64,000 bases of DNA from Ambrosia x helenae (lineage: Eukaryota; Streptophyta; Magnoliopsida; Asterales; Asteraceae), in the NCBI GenBank assembly GCA_030844895.1, contig CM061234.1:15125573-15189572 (forward strand). The letters are read 5' to 3'. Below the pieces are notes generated by a model. That model did no database searches. It saw only the letters and a list, made by a program, of their open reading frames with translations, and was not told the DNA's origin. A program made the position numbers and the translations under genes. Shown here one piece after another: positions 47,540 through 58,887 of this stretch; position 1 is the first letter of the stretch, and each line of letters starts with the position of its first letter.

Positions 47540-49204
47540 ATGAGCAAGAAATTATCACGGGCTCTCGGAAGTGTTGGAATCCCTAAGGATTTCACAGCCC
47601 AAAACTTGATCAAAGATCCTGATCAAGAAATCTGTACTTTTTACGATAAAGATATTCAAGCCCTTAAGAAATCAGGGGCTTTTTCTGATTCTGCCGTTTT
47701 TAGGCCTCTTGACCTAAATGCAAAGTCTGACTTTGCCTCTTCTGTCTAGGTTTGCTTTTTCTTTTTACCATTCCAGCTTGGTCTCAAATATCCATTCCCA
47801 AATTTCATCAAAGAATTCTTTGATGCGACAGGGATGGCTTTTGCCCAGGCCATGCCTGAGATCTGGAGGATCTTAATAGTTTGTGATAAGATCATTCAGA
47901 CTCACGACATTAATCTTCAAGTTGGTGACCTGCCATACATATATAAGTTAAGGACACATGGGTCAAACCGTTATGTTCTTCAACTTATTGATAAAGAACC
48001 TCATCTGCTACATAACGTTGTGAGATCTGATAGGCCCTGGAAATCAAAATTCTTTTTTTGTAAGGAGGGATTCCATTCCTTATGGGGATGAAATTTCCAT
48101 GTCCTGGTTAAGAAGCGGTAAATATGTTAGATATAAATAAGATAGTCACATCCTGAGGATGTTAGTAATATTCTAAATCATCTTCATTTTGCAGGTGCTT
48201 GTTTTGCAAAACTTGTTCCTACTTTGGACGACGCTTTCATCAGACGTAAGGCAATACTAGAGCTACCTGCTTCAGCAAGAACTTTTGGAATAGAAGAAAG
48301 TTGTTCTACAAGTTGTGCCACTGAAATGTCTGGTAAGTCATATCCTGAGAATATGTTTATCCTCAGTTTTTGTATTAACCTATATATGTTTTTCTTGATT
48401 CAGCAAAGAAGCCCGATTACTTTGATCTTGACGAGATTGACAGTCAAGATATCAAGTCTTCAAAGATAACTTCTCCATCAAGCTCCAGGATGACAAGTCC
48501 TCCTCCTACCCCTAAGGCTAGAGCTGCAACTTCTTCTAAGAAGAGGATGGTTGTTAGCACTTCGACTCAAGAAACTTCTCCCTTTGATGGTCTTAGTTGT
48601 GATGCCATCCTAGGCAAGGTTTCTCATTTTGTACTTCAGGTACGTTGTGCATCTTGAGGATGGCAATGATTGCTTACTATAATGTTTGAATAGGTACCTG
48701 ACTTTTTCATTCTTGCAGGGGCACGAATTCTTGCTGAAGTCCCTGGATGATATGAACAAGGAGTTTTCTGATACTAAGGCCAAGCTTGAGGATGCAAAGA
48801 AGTCTGCCCTTGATAAAGCCAAAGAACTTAAGAAGAAAGTAGGCAAGGTGGAGACTGAGCTGAAGGTTGTGAAGGCTGCTCAAGCCAAAAGTATGAACCA
48901 TCAAAAGGAAATGGAAGAGTATAAGCAGGGGTTGATTAAGTCTGTCACCATCTCTGTTTTTCAAGCTAGGGTGAGGATGGCATTACAAGCTAAAGATCCC
49001 AACTTTAAGATGGAAGACTGGGATGTTGAAGCTTGGCAAGAGAAGATCCTTAGTCTGGGTGAAAAGGAAGTAGCGTCCGAGTCCATCCCTACTGCCGCTC
49101 CTCAGGATGCTGGTAAAGAGGCTGAGGTGATAGAAGCTGAGGTGACGGATGCTGGTGTGGCAAAGGAGTTTCAGGTTGATGAACCGGTGGGCAATGAAGG
49201 ATGA
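47540..49204 (+). pseudogene. Spliced antisense ORF of the Tat element
   Basis: Transcribed opposite to gag-pol. Segments 47540-48117, 48195-48332, 48404-48639 and 48719-49204 have GT-AG borders and matching phases. The first encodes MSKKLSRALGSVGIPKDF, LGLKYPFPNFIKEFFDATGM, MPEIWRILIVCDKI and LPYIYKLRTHGSNRYVL, similar to the plant domain called putative gypsy-type transposon domain. Later exons give VPTLDDAFIRRKAILELPAS, a Ser/Pro-rich linker and a long coiled coil (DDMNKEFSDTKAKLEDAKKS, KELKKKVGKVETELKVVKAA). A TAG at 47747 sits where a Trp would fit, and a frameshift occurs near 48060, so this copy is broken. Antisense extra ORFs are known from Tat elements; their role is not known. Confidence 0.75.
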
Positions 49205-50360
49205 GATGACTAGGCCAGAGCCCACTTTTTATAATTTTAAGTTGGTTTATGAACATTTTTAAACATTTATCTTTTTATGTCTGTATGAACAATGAAAGTC
49301 TTTGGGGTGGAGGGATCTTGAGTTTCAAGATGAAGCCCCAAATTCTTTTTCAACCCTTACTTTGGAATGCTGACCCCTGGTGGATGGGTCCTGGTTTAGG
49401 GCGAAGCCAGGGGTTGGTATTACCTCTTTATGAATAATATACCAGTAACTTTTGTCATCTTTGTGTTCTTTATTTCCTTTGACATTCTGCAAACATTAGC
49501 AAACACTTAGTGTTATAAAAGAATGATAAAAAAATAATACCTTTTGTATCTTCTTTGTTGAACAATTTTCCTGATCTTGTCATATTCTTCATAAGTCCCT
49601 TTCATCGTCAGGATGGTCTTCATTATCCTGAGGATGTCCCCAGTTTCTTCATCCTTGGGATGGTCTTACATCTTGAGGATGTCCCCAGTGTAATATCTTC
49701 AGTATAGACTTCAAGTCTATGATCCTTAGAAAGAATTGAATCTTAATAATATCCTATAAAGGAAAACTTTTGTTATTATACTGGCGACAAGGCCTTTGGG
49801 ATCAAAAACCCTTTTGAAATAATCTTGGTGACAAGACCAATATGTAATATCTTGGGAATAACTGGCGACAAGGCCCTTAGGAATAACTGGCGATAAGGAC
49901 CTGGTGACTTAGACCAAATTCAAGAAAGAGACATTGAAAAATGTCTAAACCTTAAGAGCTCCATCATGTATCTCAAAGATAATGAAATTGTCAGCCACTT
50001 TTACATGAACTGGTCCCACCATCCCGAGAATATACATGGGCATCATGCGCTCCAGGCGAGGGTTGCTAACCCAATGTGAAAGGTGAATACCTTTAAACCT
50101 TAGGAAGGTGGTGGACACCTTAACGTAGGAGAGGGTGGCCAACCTCCTAGTCTTCTAAGCATTCCATCTTCAGAATGGTACTGCAAAATTCTCAGGATGG
50201 ACTATTTCTAGACCATGTTTAGTGAAAATATAATCATTCAAAATAGATAAAGGATAAGTACTTACATATGGAGATGATTCATCTCTATCAGCCTTCACCT
50301 TCATCCCACCTGTGATTCGGACCATGGTTTCTCTTCCAGAGAGATCAGTCACATGCATCC

Positions 50361-51697
50361 CTAAACATGGTAATATCTTAAGTGAATTGCATTCCAAGCC
50401 CTTGGTAGAATCTCTCCTTCCATCGTTGATAACCAATATGCTCCTTTACCAGCTTTGGAATCGATCAAGTATGGACCTTCCCACTTGGGAGCTAACTTTC
50501 CATCACTTGGTTTTGTTGTATTTTGAAAGGTTTTTCTCAATACCAAGTCTCCTTCCTGAAATCTTCTTATCCTGATATTCTTGTTGTAAGCTTTAGCAAT
50601 CCTTTGTTGATATGCTGCCATCCTTACTTTAGCAGCATCCCTGAGCTCGTCCACAGTTTCCAAATCCTGAAGTAATGCTTCTGAATTGGTAGTTGCATCC
50701 TGAAGGTGTTTCCTTGCTGTAGGCATGACCATCTCTGTTAGCAGCATTGATTATGTTCCAAAGACTAAGGAGAAAGGTGTTTGACCAGTAGCATTCTTGG
50801 AAGTAGTCCTATCTGCCCAGAGTACGAATGGAAGTTCTTTTGCCCATTTCCCTTTCTTTTCCCCAAGCTTCTTCCTCAAGTTGTTGACAATGATTTTGTT
50901 TGAAGATTCTGCTTGTCCATTAGCTTGAGGATGGACTGGTGTTGAAGTCACCATCTTGATTCCCTAACTCTCACAAAAGTCAGTTGTTCTTTTGCTTATG
51001 AATTGAGAACCATTGTCCCAAATAATCTTAGATGGCACTCCAAATCTTGTTAGGATATTCCTCTTAATGAATGAGACCACTTCTTTATCTCTAACTTGTA
51101 CAAATGCTTCAGCTTCAATCCATTTTGAGAAGTAGTCTGTCATTACTAGCATAAATACCTTTCCTCTAGGGCTTTGGGTAGCTTTCTTACTATATCCATC
51201 CCCCATTTCATGAAGGGCCATGGTGAAATAACAGGATGTAATGGTTCAGCAGGCTGGTGAAGGATGTTGCTATGTATTTGGCATGGATCACACTTTTGGG
51301 AATATAGCATGGCATCCTTCTTCATAGTAGGCCAATAGTATCCCGTCCTTATAGTCTTTGAGTAGAGAGATCTTCCTCCTGTATGATTTCCACAATCTCC
51401 TTCGTGGATGTCTTTGAGCACCTCATTTGCTTCATCTTTGTTGAGATATCTCAGATATGGACATGCAAGAGATTTTCTATACAAAATATTGTCTATGATT
51501 GTGAATTTAGATACCTTCATCCTGAAAGCCTTTGGATTTTCTACATCAGGAATGACATCCTCTTGTAAATATTTTATTATAGGAGTCATCCATGATGAAT
51601 CATCTTGTGCCTGAGTGGCTAAAACAGTGATACCTTCGGGATGGACTGTTTTTTTCTTCTGGATGGACTGTTTCATCCTCAGGATGCCACTCTTCAA
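50361..51697 (-). pseudogene. Tat integrase
   Basis: 51146-51697 has the HHCC zinc finger (HEGDCGNHTGG ... CDPCQ) after YLQEDVIPDV. 50964-51221 has the core with MTDYFSKWIEAEA (first Asp) and IIWDNGSQFISK (second Asp). 50751-50954 supplies the Glu in HPQANGQAESSNK. 50361-50747 is the C-terminal part with FQEGDLVLRK, LAPKWEGPYLI and AWNAIHLRYYHV. Frameshifts between pieces and a stop before GIKMVTSTP break it. Confidence 0.88.
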
Positions 51698-51706
51698 TTG
51701 CTGGTT

Positions 51707-52363
51707 TTAGAATGTGAATGATGGGAACTTGGACCCTATTGGTTGATTAAGAGAGGATCTCAGATTTGCTAAGGCACCAGCTTCAGCATTTTCCTCCCTA
51801 GGTACCCGTGTTAGTGAAAATTCTACAAAAGAAGTTGATAAATTTTTAACTTTTTCAAGATAAAGAGCTAATTTTTGTCCTTTTACTGCATAAGACCCAT
51901 TAAAATGATAAGTAATTAACAAAGAATCAAAAAATACTTCTATATTAACAATATGCATGTCTTTAGCAAGTTGTAAACCAGCAATGAGAGCTTCATATTC
52001 TGCCTCATTATTGGTTGTCTGAAATGCACATCTAATAGCATGTGGTATTTTGTCCCATTGTGGCGATTTTAATAGTATTCCTAAGCCTGTTCCATTTGAA
52101 GCACCATCAGTATATTAAATCCATTTTCCTAAGTTTTTGTTTAATTGTTGTACTTCAGATTCTACTTCACTCAGGATGTCACTACTGAAATCAGCCACAA
52201 AATCTGCTAGAGCCTGAGATTTGATTGCATTTCTAGGCTCGTATACTAAGTCAAAGGCACTCAATTTTACTGACCACTTAGCCATTCTACCTGACATTTC
52301 TGGCTTCCTAAGTACATTTTTGATCTGGATAGTTAGTTTGTACCTGTATTCTATGTGTTTCAA
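51707..52363 (-). pseudogene. Second (archaeal-type) RNase H domain of the Tat element
   Basis: After AKWSVKLSAFDLVYEPR and ALADFVADF comes the RNase H fold: YTDGASN.GTGLGILL, TTNNEAEYEALIAGLQLA, then IEVFFDSLLI and PREENAEA.ALA. The DGASN/EAEYEAL/DS/ADALA pattern is that of the additional RNase H of Tat elements. A stop interrupts W-I-*-Y-T-D; the older copy (57605-58276) reads through there. Confidence 0.85.
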
Positions 52364-53697
52364 AGTAATGCCTTAACTTATTGGATGCCATTATCAAAGC
52401 TAAAATAAGTTTTTTGAGATGAGAATACCTGGTCTCAGCATCTAGTAGAGTTTTACTTACATAGTATACACGATGTTGTTCCCCTTCGAAGTCTCTTACC
52501 AAGACTGCACTTATAGCATTCCCAGAAACTGCAAGATATAACTTCAGTGGTTCTCCATCCTCGGGCTTCATCAGGAGTGGAGCTGCGGCTAGATATTCTT
52601 TCAGTTTCTTCAATGCTTCTTCATGTCTCTGTCCCCAGTCGAATTTACTATTCTTCCTCAGGATATCATAGAATTCTTTGAATTTATCCGCGGATTTCGA
52701 AATGAATCTGTTTAAGGCTGCTATCCTGCCTGTCAGCCTTTGTACATCCTTGATATTTTTTGGGGATTTGATATCAAGGATGGCCTTTATTTGTTCAGGG
52801 TTGGCTTCTATCCCTCTTTTATTAACTAGATATCCTAGAAATTTTCCAGCACCGACTCCAAAATGACATTTAGATGGGTTCAACTTCATGTTATAGGCGT
52901 CCAGGATGTCAAATGCCTCCTTAATATCTTGAAGATGATTTTCTGCTTTCTTGGACTTGACCACCATGTCATCAATGTACACCTCCATTGTGTCCCCAAT
53001 CTTTTCTTTAAACATCATATTCACTAGCCTTTGGTAGGTTGCACCTGCATTTTTTTAATCCAAATGGCATAGCCATATAACAATATATACCTGATGGGGT
53101 CATGATTGTTGTGTCTTCTTGATCCTCTGGTTCCATTTGAATTTGTTGGAATCCTGAGGATGCATCCATGAATGTCAGCATTTCATGTCCTGCTGTAGCA
53201 TCCACCATTGAATCTATGTGTGGTAATGGGAATGGGTCTTTAGGACAAGCTTTATTGAGGTTTGTGTAGTCTACACATACTCTCCACTTCCCATTCTTCT
53301 TTTGAACCACCACCACGTTGGCAAGCCATATTGGAAATTTCACTTCTCTTATCATCTTGGATTTAAGGAGTCTATCCACTTCTTCTTGTATGATGGCATT
53401 TCGTTCCGGAGCAAACTTCCTTCTCTTTTGTTGAATGGGCTTGAAATTCTTATCAATCCCGAGTTTATGAGTGATGACATCCTTAGAAATGCCAGTCATA
53501 TCTTCATGCTTCCGTGCTAAAGTAGACATCCTGCATTTAAGAAACGAGATTAGTGATTGTTCAATGTTATTAGGGATATTCTTACCAATTAGCACAGTGA
53601 TATCCTTGTTGTCGTTGTCAAGGCAAACAGCCTTTACATATGGCTCAGGATGTGCCTTGACATCTTGAGGATGGCCCTGTGCATCCTTCTGTAGGTG
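52308..53697 (-). pseudogene. Tat reverse transcriptase and first RNase H
   Basis: In the gag-pro frame after the UAG stop. RT blocks: FKPIQQKRRKFAPERN, VVVVQKKNGKWRVCVDYTNL, FPLPHIDSMVDAT, FMDASSGFQQI, MPFGLK, and the catalytic YIDDMVVKS. RNase H follows with LKLYLAVSGNAISAVLV and YVSKTLLDAETRY. An extra A in a run (near 53050) shifts the frame between MPFGLK and the YIDD box. Confidence 0.92.
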
Positions 53698-55257
53698 CTA
53701 TGCTTGACGTGATGAGGCCTTCATTGATGTTGTATAACAGTCCTTGGCTTCTTGTTGATCACTATTTACTTTGACGACTCCCCAAGGTGTGGGTAACTTT
53801 ATACATTGGTGGTATGTTGAAGGTACTGTCTTCATGTCATGTATCCAGGGTCTTCCCATGATGACATTGTAGTAGGATAGGGAATCTATCACACAGAATC
53901 TCTGGATAGAATTCACCCTTTCTACATACACTGGTAGCTTTATGTCTCCCACTGTGATCCTAGTTTCTCCACTGAAGCCCACTAAGACTGATGATCTGGA
54001 AACTATTTCAGATTCCGGGATATTCATTCTTTTAAGAGCTTCAAGCTGGATGATGTTCACAGAGCTTCCTCCATCTACGAGAATCCTGCAAACAAAGTGG
54101 TTAGCAATATACAAATTAATAACTAAACCATCATGATGAGGATCAAGAATGTTTTCTCGGTCCTCCTCCTCGAAGCTGATCACTTTGGAGGTCGTCAGGA
54201 TGGTCGTTTTTGTTGGTCTTTGTCTTTTTTCAGACTTTGTCTCCCTCGCATGTCTTTTGGCAGCTGAGTATGAGGTTCCACAAATGTCTGATCCTCCTGA
54301 TATGAAGTTAATGATACCAGCATCCTTAGGTGGGGATGCTGCCCTTTTTGGGATGTTGCCGCCATCCTGAGTTCTTGATTTCTTTTTGCCCAGGAGTTCT
54401 TTAAGATGACCCTTGCTCAAGAGATAGGCTTTCTCCTTCCTTAAGGCGATACAATCTTCAGTGATATGGCCGAAATCTTCGTGATAGACACACCATTTGG
54501 ACTTATCCTTCCATCCTGCCTTATTCTCTTTCCTTTGCCATCTTGCTTTGTCCCCTAGATCTTTCATGGCATACATCAATCCTGTTACATCCACAGAAAA
54601 ACAGTAATCTGATAATTTAGGGCAGTCATCCTCATTGTCGTCCTCTACCACATTGACCTTTTTATTATCAGGCCTAGCATATGGTTTATGCTTATATGGT
54701 TCGTATGTGGGAGTAGACTTTCGATTGGGATGGTTATATTTTGAGGATGATTCTATCCTCTCTTGAATTTTCTTATCATCCTCAAGTTGTATGAATCTTA
54801 GAGCTTTGTTCCTGACTTCATCCAAGTTCCTGCATGGATACATCACCATATCTTGGTAGAATGGTGAATCTCTTTGCAGCCCCATCTTGAATGCCTGTAC
54901 TGCTATTGTGACATCCAGGTTCGGGATGTCAAGTGCTTCCTTTCCAAACCTGGTAATGTATTCCCTTAGTGATTCTCCCTGTAGTTTAGTCACCATGTAT
55001 AGATCACTTGTCAAACGTTCAAGCGTTCGACTACAAGAAAACTGATTATTGAACATGCTAATTAAATGTGCGAAAGAAGTAATAGAATAGGGTGGAACAC
55101 TTAGGAGCCATTTCAGGGCTGGACCGGTGAGAGTTGAGCCAAATCCCTTGCATAGACATGCTTTTTTCAGATTGGTTGGGATTGGATTTATTTCCATCCT
55201 TTCCCTATATTGAGCCACATGCTCTTTAGGATCTGTAGATCCATCATAGAGCTTCAT
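53698..55257 (-). pseudogene. Tat gag (capsid, zinc knuckle-like) and protease
   Basis: 519 aa. Retrotrans_gag region: MKLYDGSTDPKEHVAQYRER, GPALKWLLSVPPYSI, FSCSRTLERLTSDLYMVTKL, ESLREYITRFGKEAL, FKMGLQRDSPFYQ. A CCHC-like box, WCVYHEDFGHITEDCIAL, lies near residue 258. The protease has ILVDGGSSVNIIQ and IMGRPWIHDM, then stops at TAG (53698-53700). The same frame continues into pol. The N-terminal gag piece (55244-55873) is in another frame. Confidence 0.9.
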
Positions 55258-55873
55258 GCCAGCTGATGGGTTGCACTATCCCTGGAACACTCGATACCAT
55301 ATCCTTAATCTTCTGAAGCTCCCTTGCCAGTTGAGGACTTATTCCTGTATCCTGCAAAGAAGCAACATCATTAGCAGTAAAAGTACTAGAACTTAAATTG
55401 TTACCGTTATTGTTATATCCTTGGGATGGCACAGGTGTATATCCTGTATCCCTGGTGGTTGCCATCCTGGGAGCAATAACTGTTTCTGGAGCAGAGAATC
55501 CAGAACTCATGGGGATAAATTCTCCTTGATGCACCCCTACAGAGATGCTAGAATTAAAATCTAACGCCCTGGGCTGCAATGGTGTCCCCATGTCTTCACT
55601 TGGCCTCCTTGAGGATGATTTAAGAGCTTGTATCTCTCTTATCAACATCCGGTTTGTGTCTTGTTGTTGATGTATCGAATCTTTCATTAGTACAAACATA
55701 GAAAGCAGTTCATCATTTGATAAAAAAACAGATTGAGTAGATCTAGATGGTCTAGGTGGGATTTGGGAAGTGGAACTTCTTGGAAGTGCAGGTGGTAAGG
55801 CAGTGTTTCTGGCAGGGGTTGTAGATGGCATGGATGTTGAAACAAATTTTTGTGAAGAAGCCATAGTTGTCAA
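55244..55873 (-). pseudogene. N-terminal part of Tat gag
   Basis: 209 aa beginning MTTMASSQKFVSTSM, Ser/Thr/Pro-rich, with a short coiled coil (DELLSMFVLMKDSIHQQQDT, NRMLIREIQAL). It overlaps the capsid ORF by 14 bases, and a one-base shift around 55260 joins them; I read this as a mutation. Confidence 0.75.
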
Positions 55874-55940
55874 ATTTTGTAAAAGAGAATCAAATAAGAG
55901 AAAGTTTTAACAAAGTTTTTTGTTAAAATAGCACCACTTG

Positions 55941-55960
55941 CCCCACGGTGGGTGCCAAAT
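55941..55960 (-). other. Primer binding site of the Tat element
   Basis: ATTTGGCACCCACCGTGGGG directly follows the 5' LTR on the minus strand, where the tRNA primer pairs. The tRNA was not identified. Confidence 0.55.
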
Positions 55961-56958
55961 TGTTTTGGTCAAAAATTATCTAATAAAAATAACTTTGTAT
56001 TCCAAATTAGTTTATGTGAGGTTGAGTGTTAAATGTGTAGAGATATGTTTGTAAATCAGTATTATTCTGAAGATGGTGCATCAAGATGTTAAAGAAGCAA
56101 AAATATGACCACTATGATCAGGATGGCTTAGGTTATTTTAGGGATGGACAGTATTATCCTCAGGATGGACAGTTTTATCTTCGGGATGGAACTGCTAAGA
56201 ATGAACAAATAAAGTGATAAACAACAAGAACAACACATGATCTATGAGGAAAGCCCTTGATCAGTTGTAGATCGCCGGCATAAAACCTCGGGAGGAGTCT
56301 AGGCCCCTGCCTTGTTTGTTAATATTAATGTGGTAAAAAGATACAACTTTGGATGAGTATTTGGACGAGTTTACTATGATTACAATGATTGTGCAAGTGT
56401 TTGTGATCAACTAAGTATATGTGTGTAGCTATAGTGTGAGCAATGTGTTCTATACTCGTCCAATACCCCCATTTATATAGTACATGAAATAAACAAAATA
56501 TCCGTTATGCAGTTAAGTTCCTTCAATATTAGTTGGAACCGTTTCAAGTGAACGTTGGGTGAGTTTCAACTGAGATAAGTCGTTGTATCAGCTGCTTCAG
56601 CTAAAGTAGACGTTATGGTAACGGTTTCCATCTTCTTCGCCTGTTTTCAATGCATATCGGTTACATTCTTGACTTCTTCTTCAAGCTTAGACCTTGGCTC
56701 GCGAGTGTAATTCTTCCATCAATAAGTCTTTTGACCAAGTCACTACAATATAGACGTTGGAAGTCAGTTTCAAGTCCATATTATAATTTTAGTTGTACCT
56801 GCAATCATGTCATATAAAGATAGTTCGTTAGTGTATCTTCAGGATGTGCACATGCTGAAATATAGTTATATCCTGAAGTCAGTTGAGTCCTTTAGCATCC
56901 CGGGGTGGTACATTAGGGATGTGAGGTAAAATCATCCTGAGGATTTTCACCCACAACA
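55961..56958 (-). repeat. 5' LTR of the Tat element
   Basis: Same ends as 46276-47271. Contains several ATCCT(C/G)AGGAT words and, on the minus strand, a TATA-like TATATAAATGGGG near 56475. Confidence 0.93.
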
Positions 56959-56963
56959 CTAAG

Positions 56964-58395
56964 AGCATAATGGGAGACATAAAACTACCAGTGTGTGTGG
57001 AAGGGGTGAACTCTATCCAGAGATTCTGTGTGATAGATTCCCTGTCTTGCTACAATGTCATCCTAGGGAGACCCTGGATACATGACATGAAGGCAGTTCC
57101 TTCAACGTATCACCAATGTATAAAGTTACCCACACCTTAGGGAGTCGTCAAAGTAAATAGTGACCAACAAGAAGCCAAGGACTGTTATACAACATCAATG
57201 AAGGCTTCATCACGTCAAGCATAGCAACTACAGAAGGATGCACAATGCCATCCTCAAGATGTCAAGGCACATCCTGAGTAGGATGTAAAGGCTGTATGCC
57301 TTGTTAACAATAACAAGGATATCACTGTGCTAATTGGTAAGAATATCCCTCATGACATTGAACAATCACTAATCTCGTTTCTTAAATGCAGGATGTCTAC
57401 TTTTGCATGGAAGCATGAAGATACGACTAGCATTTCTAAGGATGTCATTACTCATAAACTCGGGATTGATAAGAATTTCAAGCCCATTTAGCAAAAGAGA
57501 AGGAAGTTTGCTCCAGAACGAAATGTCATCATACAAGAAGAGGTGGATAGACTCCTTAAATTCAAACTAACTATCCCATTAAAAATGTACTTAGGAAACC
57601 AGAAATGTCAGGTAGAATGGCTAAGTGGTCAGTAAAATTGAGTGCCTTTGACTTAGTATACGAGCCTAGAAATGCAATCAAATCTCAGGCTCTAGCAGAT
57701 TTTGTGGCTGATTTCAGCAGTGACATCCTGAGTGAAGTAGAATCTGAAGTACAACAATTAAACGAAAACTTAGGAAAATGGATTTTGTATACTAATGGTG
57801 CTTCAAATGCAAAAGGAACAGGCTTAGGAATACTACTAAAATCGCCACAAGGGGACAAAATACCCCATGCTATTAGATGTGCATTTCAGACAACCAATAA
57901 TGAGGCAGAATATGAAGCTCTCATTGCTGGTTTACAACTTGCTAAAGACATGCATATTGTTAATATAGAAGTATTTGTTGATTCTTTGTTGATTACTGAT
58001 CATTTTAATGGGTCTTATGCAGTAAAAGGACAAAAGTTAGCTCTTTATCTTGAAAAAGTTAAAAATTTGTCAATTTCTTTTGTAGAATTTTCACTAACAC
58101 ATGTACCTAGGGAAGAAAATGCTGAAGCCGATGCCTTAGCAAACCTGGGATCCTCCCTTAATCTACCAATAGGGTCCAAGATTCCCATCATCTACATTCT
58201 GAAACCAACAATTGAAGAGTGGCATCCTGAGGATAAAACAGTCCATCATGAGGATATCACTGTTTTAGCCACTTAGGCACAAGATGACTCATCATGGATG
58301 ACTCCCATAATAAAATATTTACAAGAGGATATCATTCCTGATGGAGAAAACCCAAAGTCTTTCAGGATAAAAGTAAGAGGAGCAAGTACTGGTTA
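56964..58395 (+). mobile_element. Older Tat copy, right part
   Basis: Continues from 46275: protease tail (IKLPVCVEGVNSIQRFCVID, ILGRPWIHDMKAV), a TAG followed by CAACTA, the start of RT (VLIGKNIPHDIEQ, RRKFAPERN), then a jump from RLLKFK to LTIPLKM. Most of RT and the first RNase H (about 1.2 kb compared with the inserted copy) are deleted. The second RNase H is open from 57605 to 58276 (YTNGASN, NEAEYEALIAGLQ, FVDSLLI, EADALANLGS) and the first residues of integrase follow. It ends near 58395. Confidence 0.88.
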
Positions 58396-58449
58396 AAATC
58401 CTAGGGTTATAGACTAGATTATTTTTCTAATAACCTAATTCCCTATAAC

Positions 58450-58875
58450 TAGGGCTGGCAATTTAGACATGAACATGATAACCTGACACGAACCTACACG
58501 ATTTTAACAGGTTTCGTGTTTGGCCTTAACAGGTTTCGTGTCTATAACAAGTCGACACGTTAAGACTTGATTATTTTCGTGTCGTGTTCATGCTTACCTG
58601 CTTCGTGTTCGTGTCTTATTGTGTACGTGGATTTAAAAGGTCTTATCGTGTCTTATAGTGTTTCTTATCATGTCTTGTCATGACTTATCGTGTTAACTTA
58701 TTTTACTAGGTGTTCCTTATTGTGTCTTGTTGTGTCTTATCGTGTTAACCTGTTATACAGAAGTTCGTGTTCGTGTTTGAAAAAAATGACACGATTAGAT
58801 TTTGTGTCGTGTTCGTGTTTACAAGTTTCGTGTTCGTGTCTTAACAGGTTCGTGTAACCTGTTATGCCAGCCCTA
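58450..58875. mobile_element. hAT-type MITE with 8-bp target duplication
   Basis: TAGGGCTGGCAATTTAGAC at the left and TTATGCCAGCCCTA at the right, flanked by CCTATAAC on both sides (58442-58449 and 58876-58883). The body is rich in GTTCGTGTC and TTATCGTGTC. Third member of the family at 9913 and 29537. Confidence 0.9.
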
Positions 58876-58887
58876 CCTATAACCATG

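Larger units (their letters stand above)
46276..56958 (-). mobile_element. Tat-lineage Ty3 LTR retrotransposon, 10.7 kb
   Basis: LTRs of 996 and 998 bp (46276-47271 and 55961-56958) bound the element. CTAAG flanks it on both sides (46271-46275 and 56959-56963). On the minus strand the order is LTR, PBS, gag, protease, RT, RNase H, a second RNase H-like domain, integrase, about 3 kb with an antisense spliced ORF, polypurine tract, LTR. Pol order RT-RH-INT defines Ty3; the extra RNase H and the long 3' region with an antisense ORF point to the Tat lineage. Stops and frameshifts in gag and pol make this copy defective. The LTRs differ at roughly 35-40 positions by eye, so the insertion is not young. 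Confidence 0.92.

Noticed and set aside
48610..49225. Minus-strand ORFs opposite the antisense gene
   Set aside because: They are the complement of the coiled-coil exon; splice phases and similarity support the plus strand.
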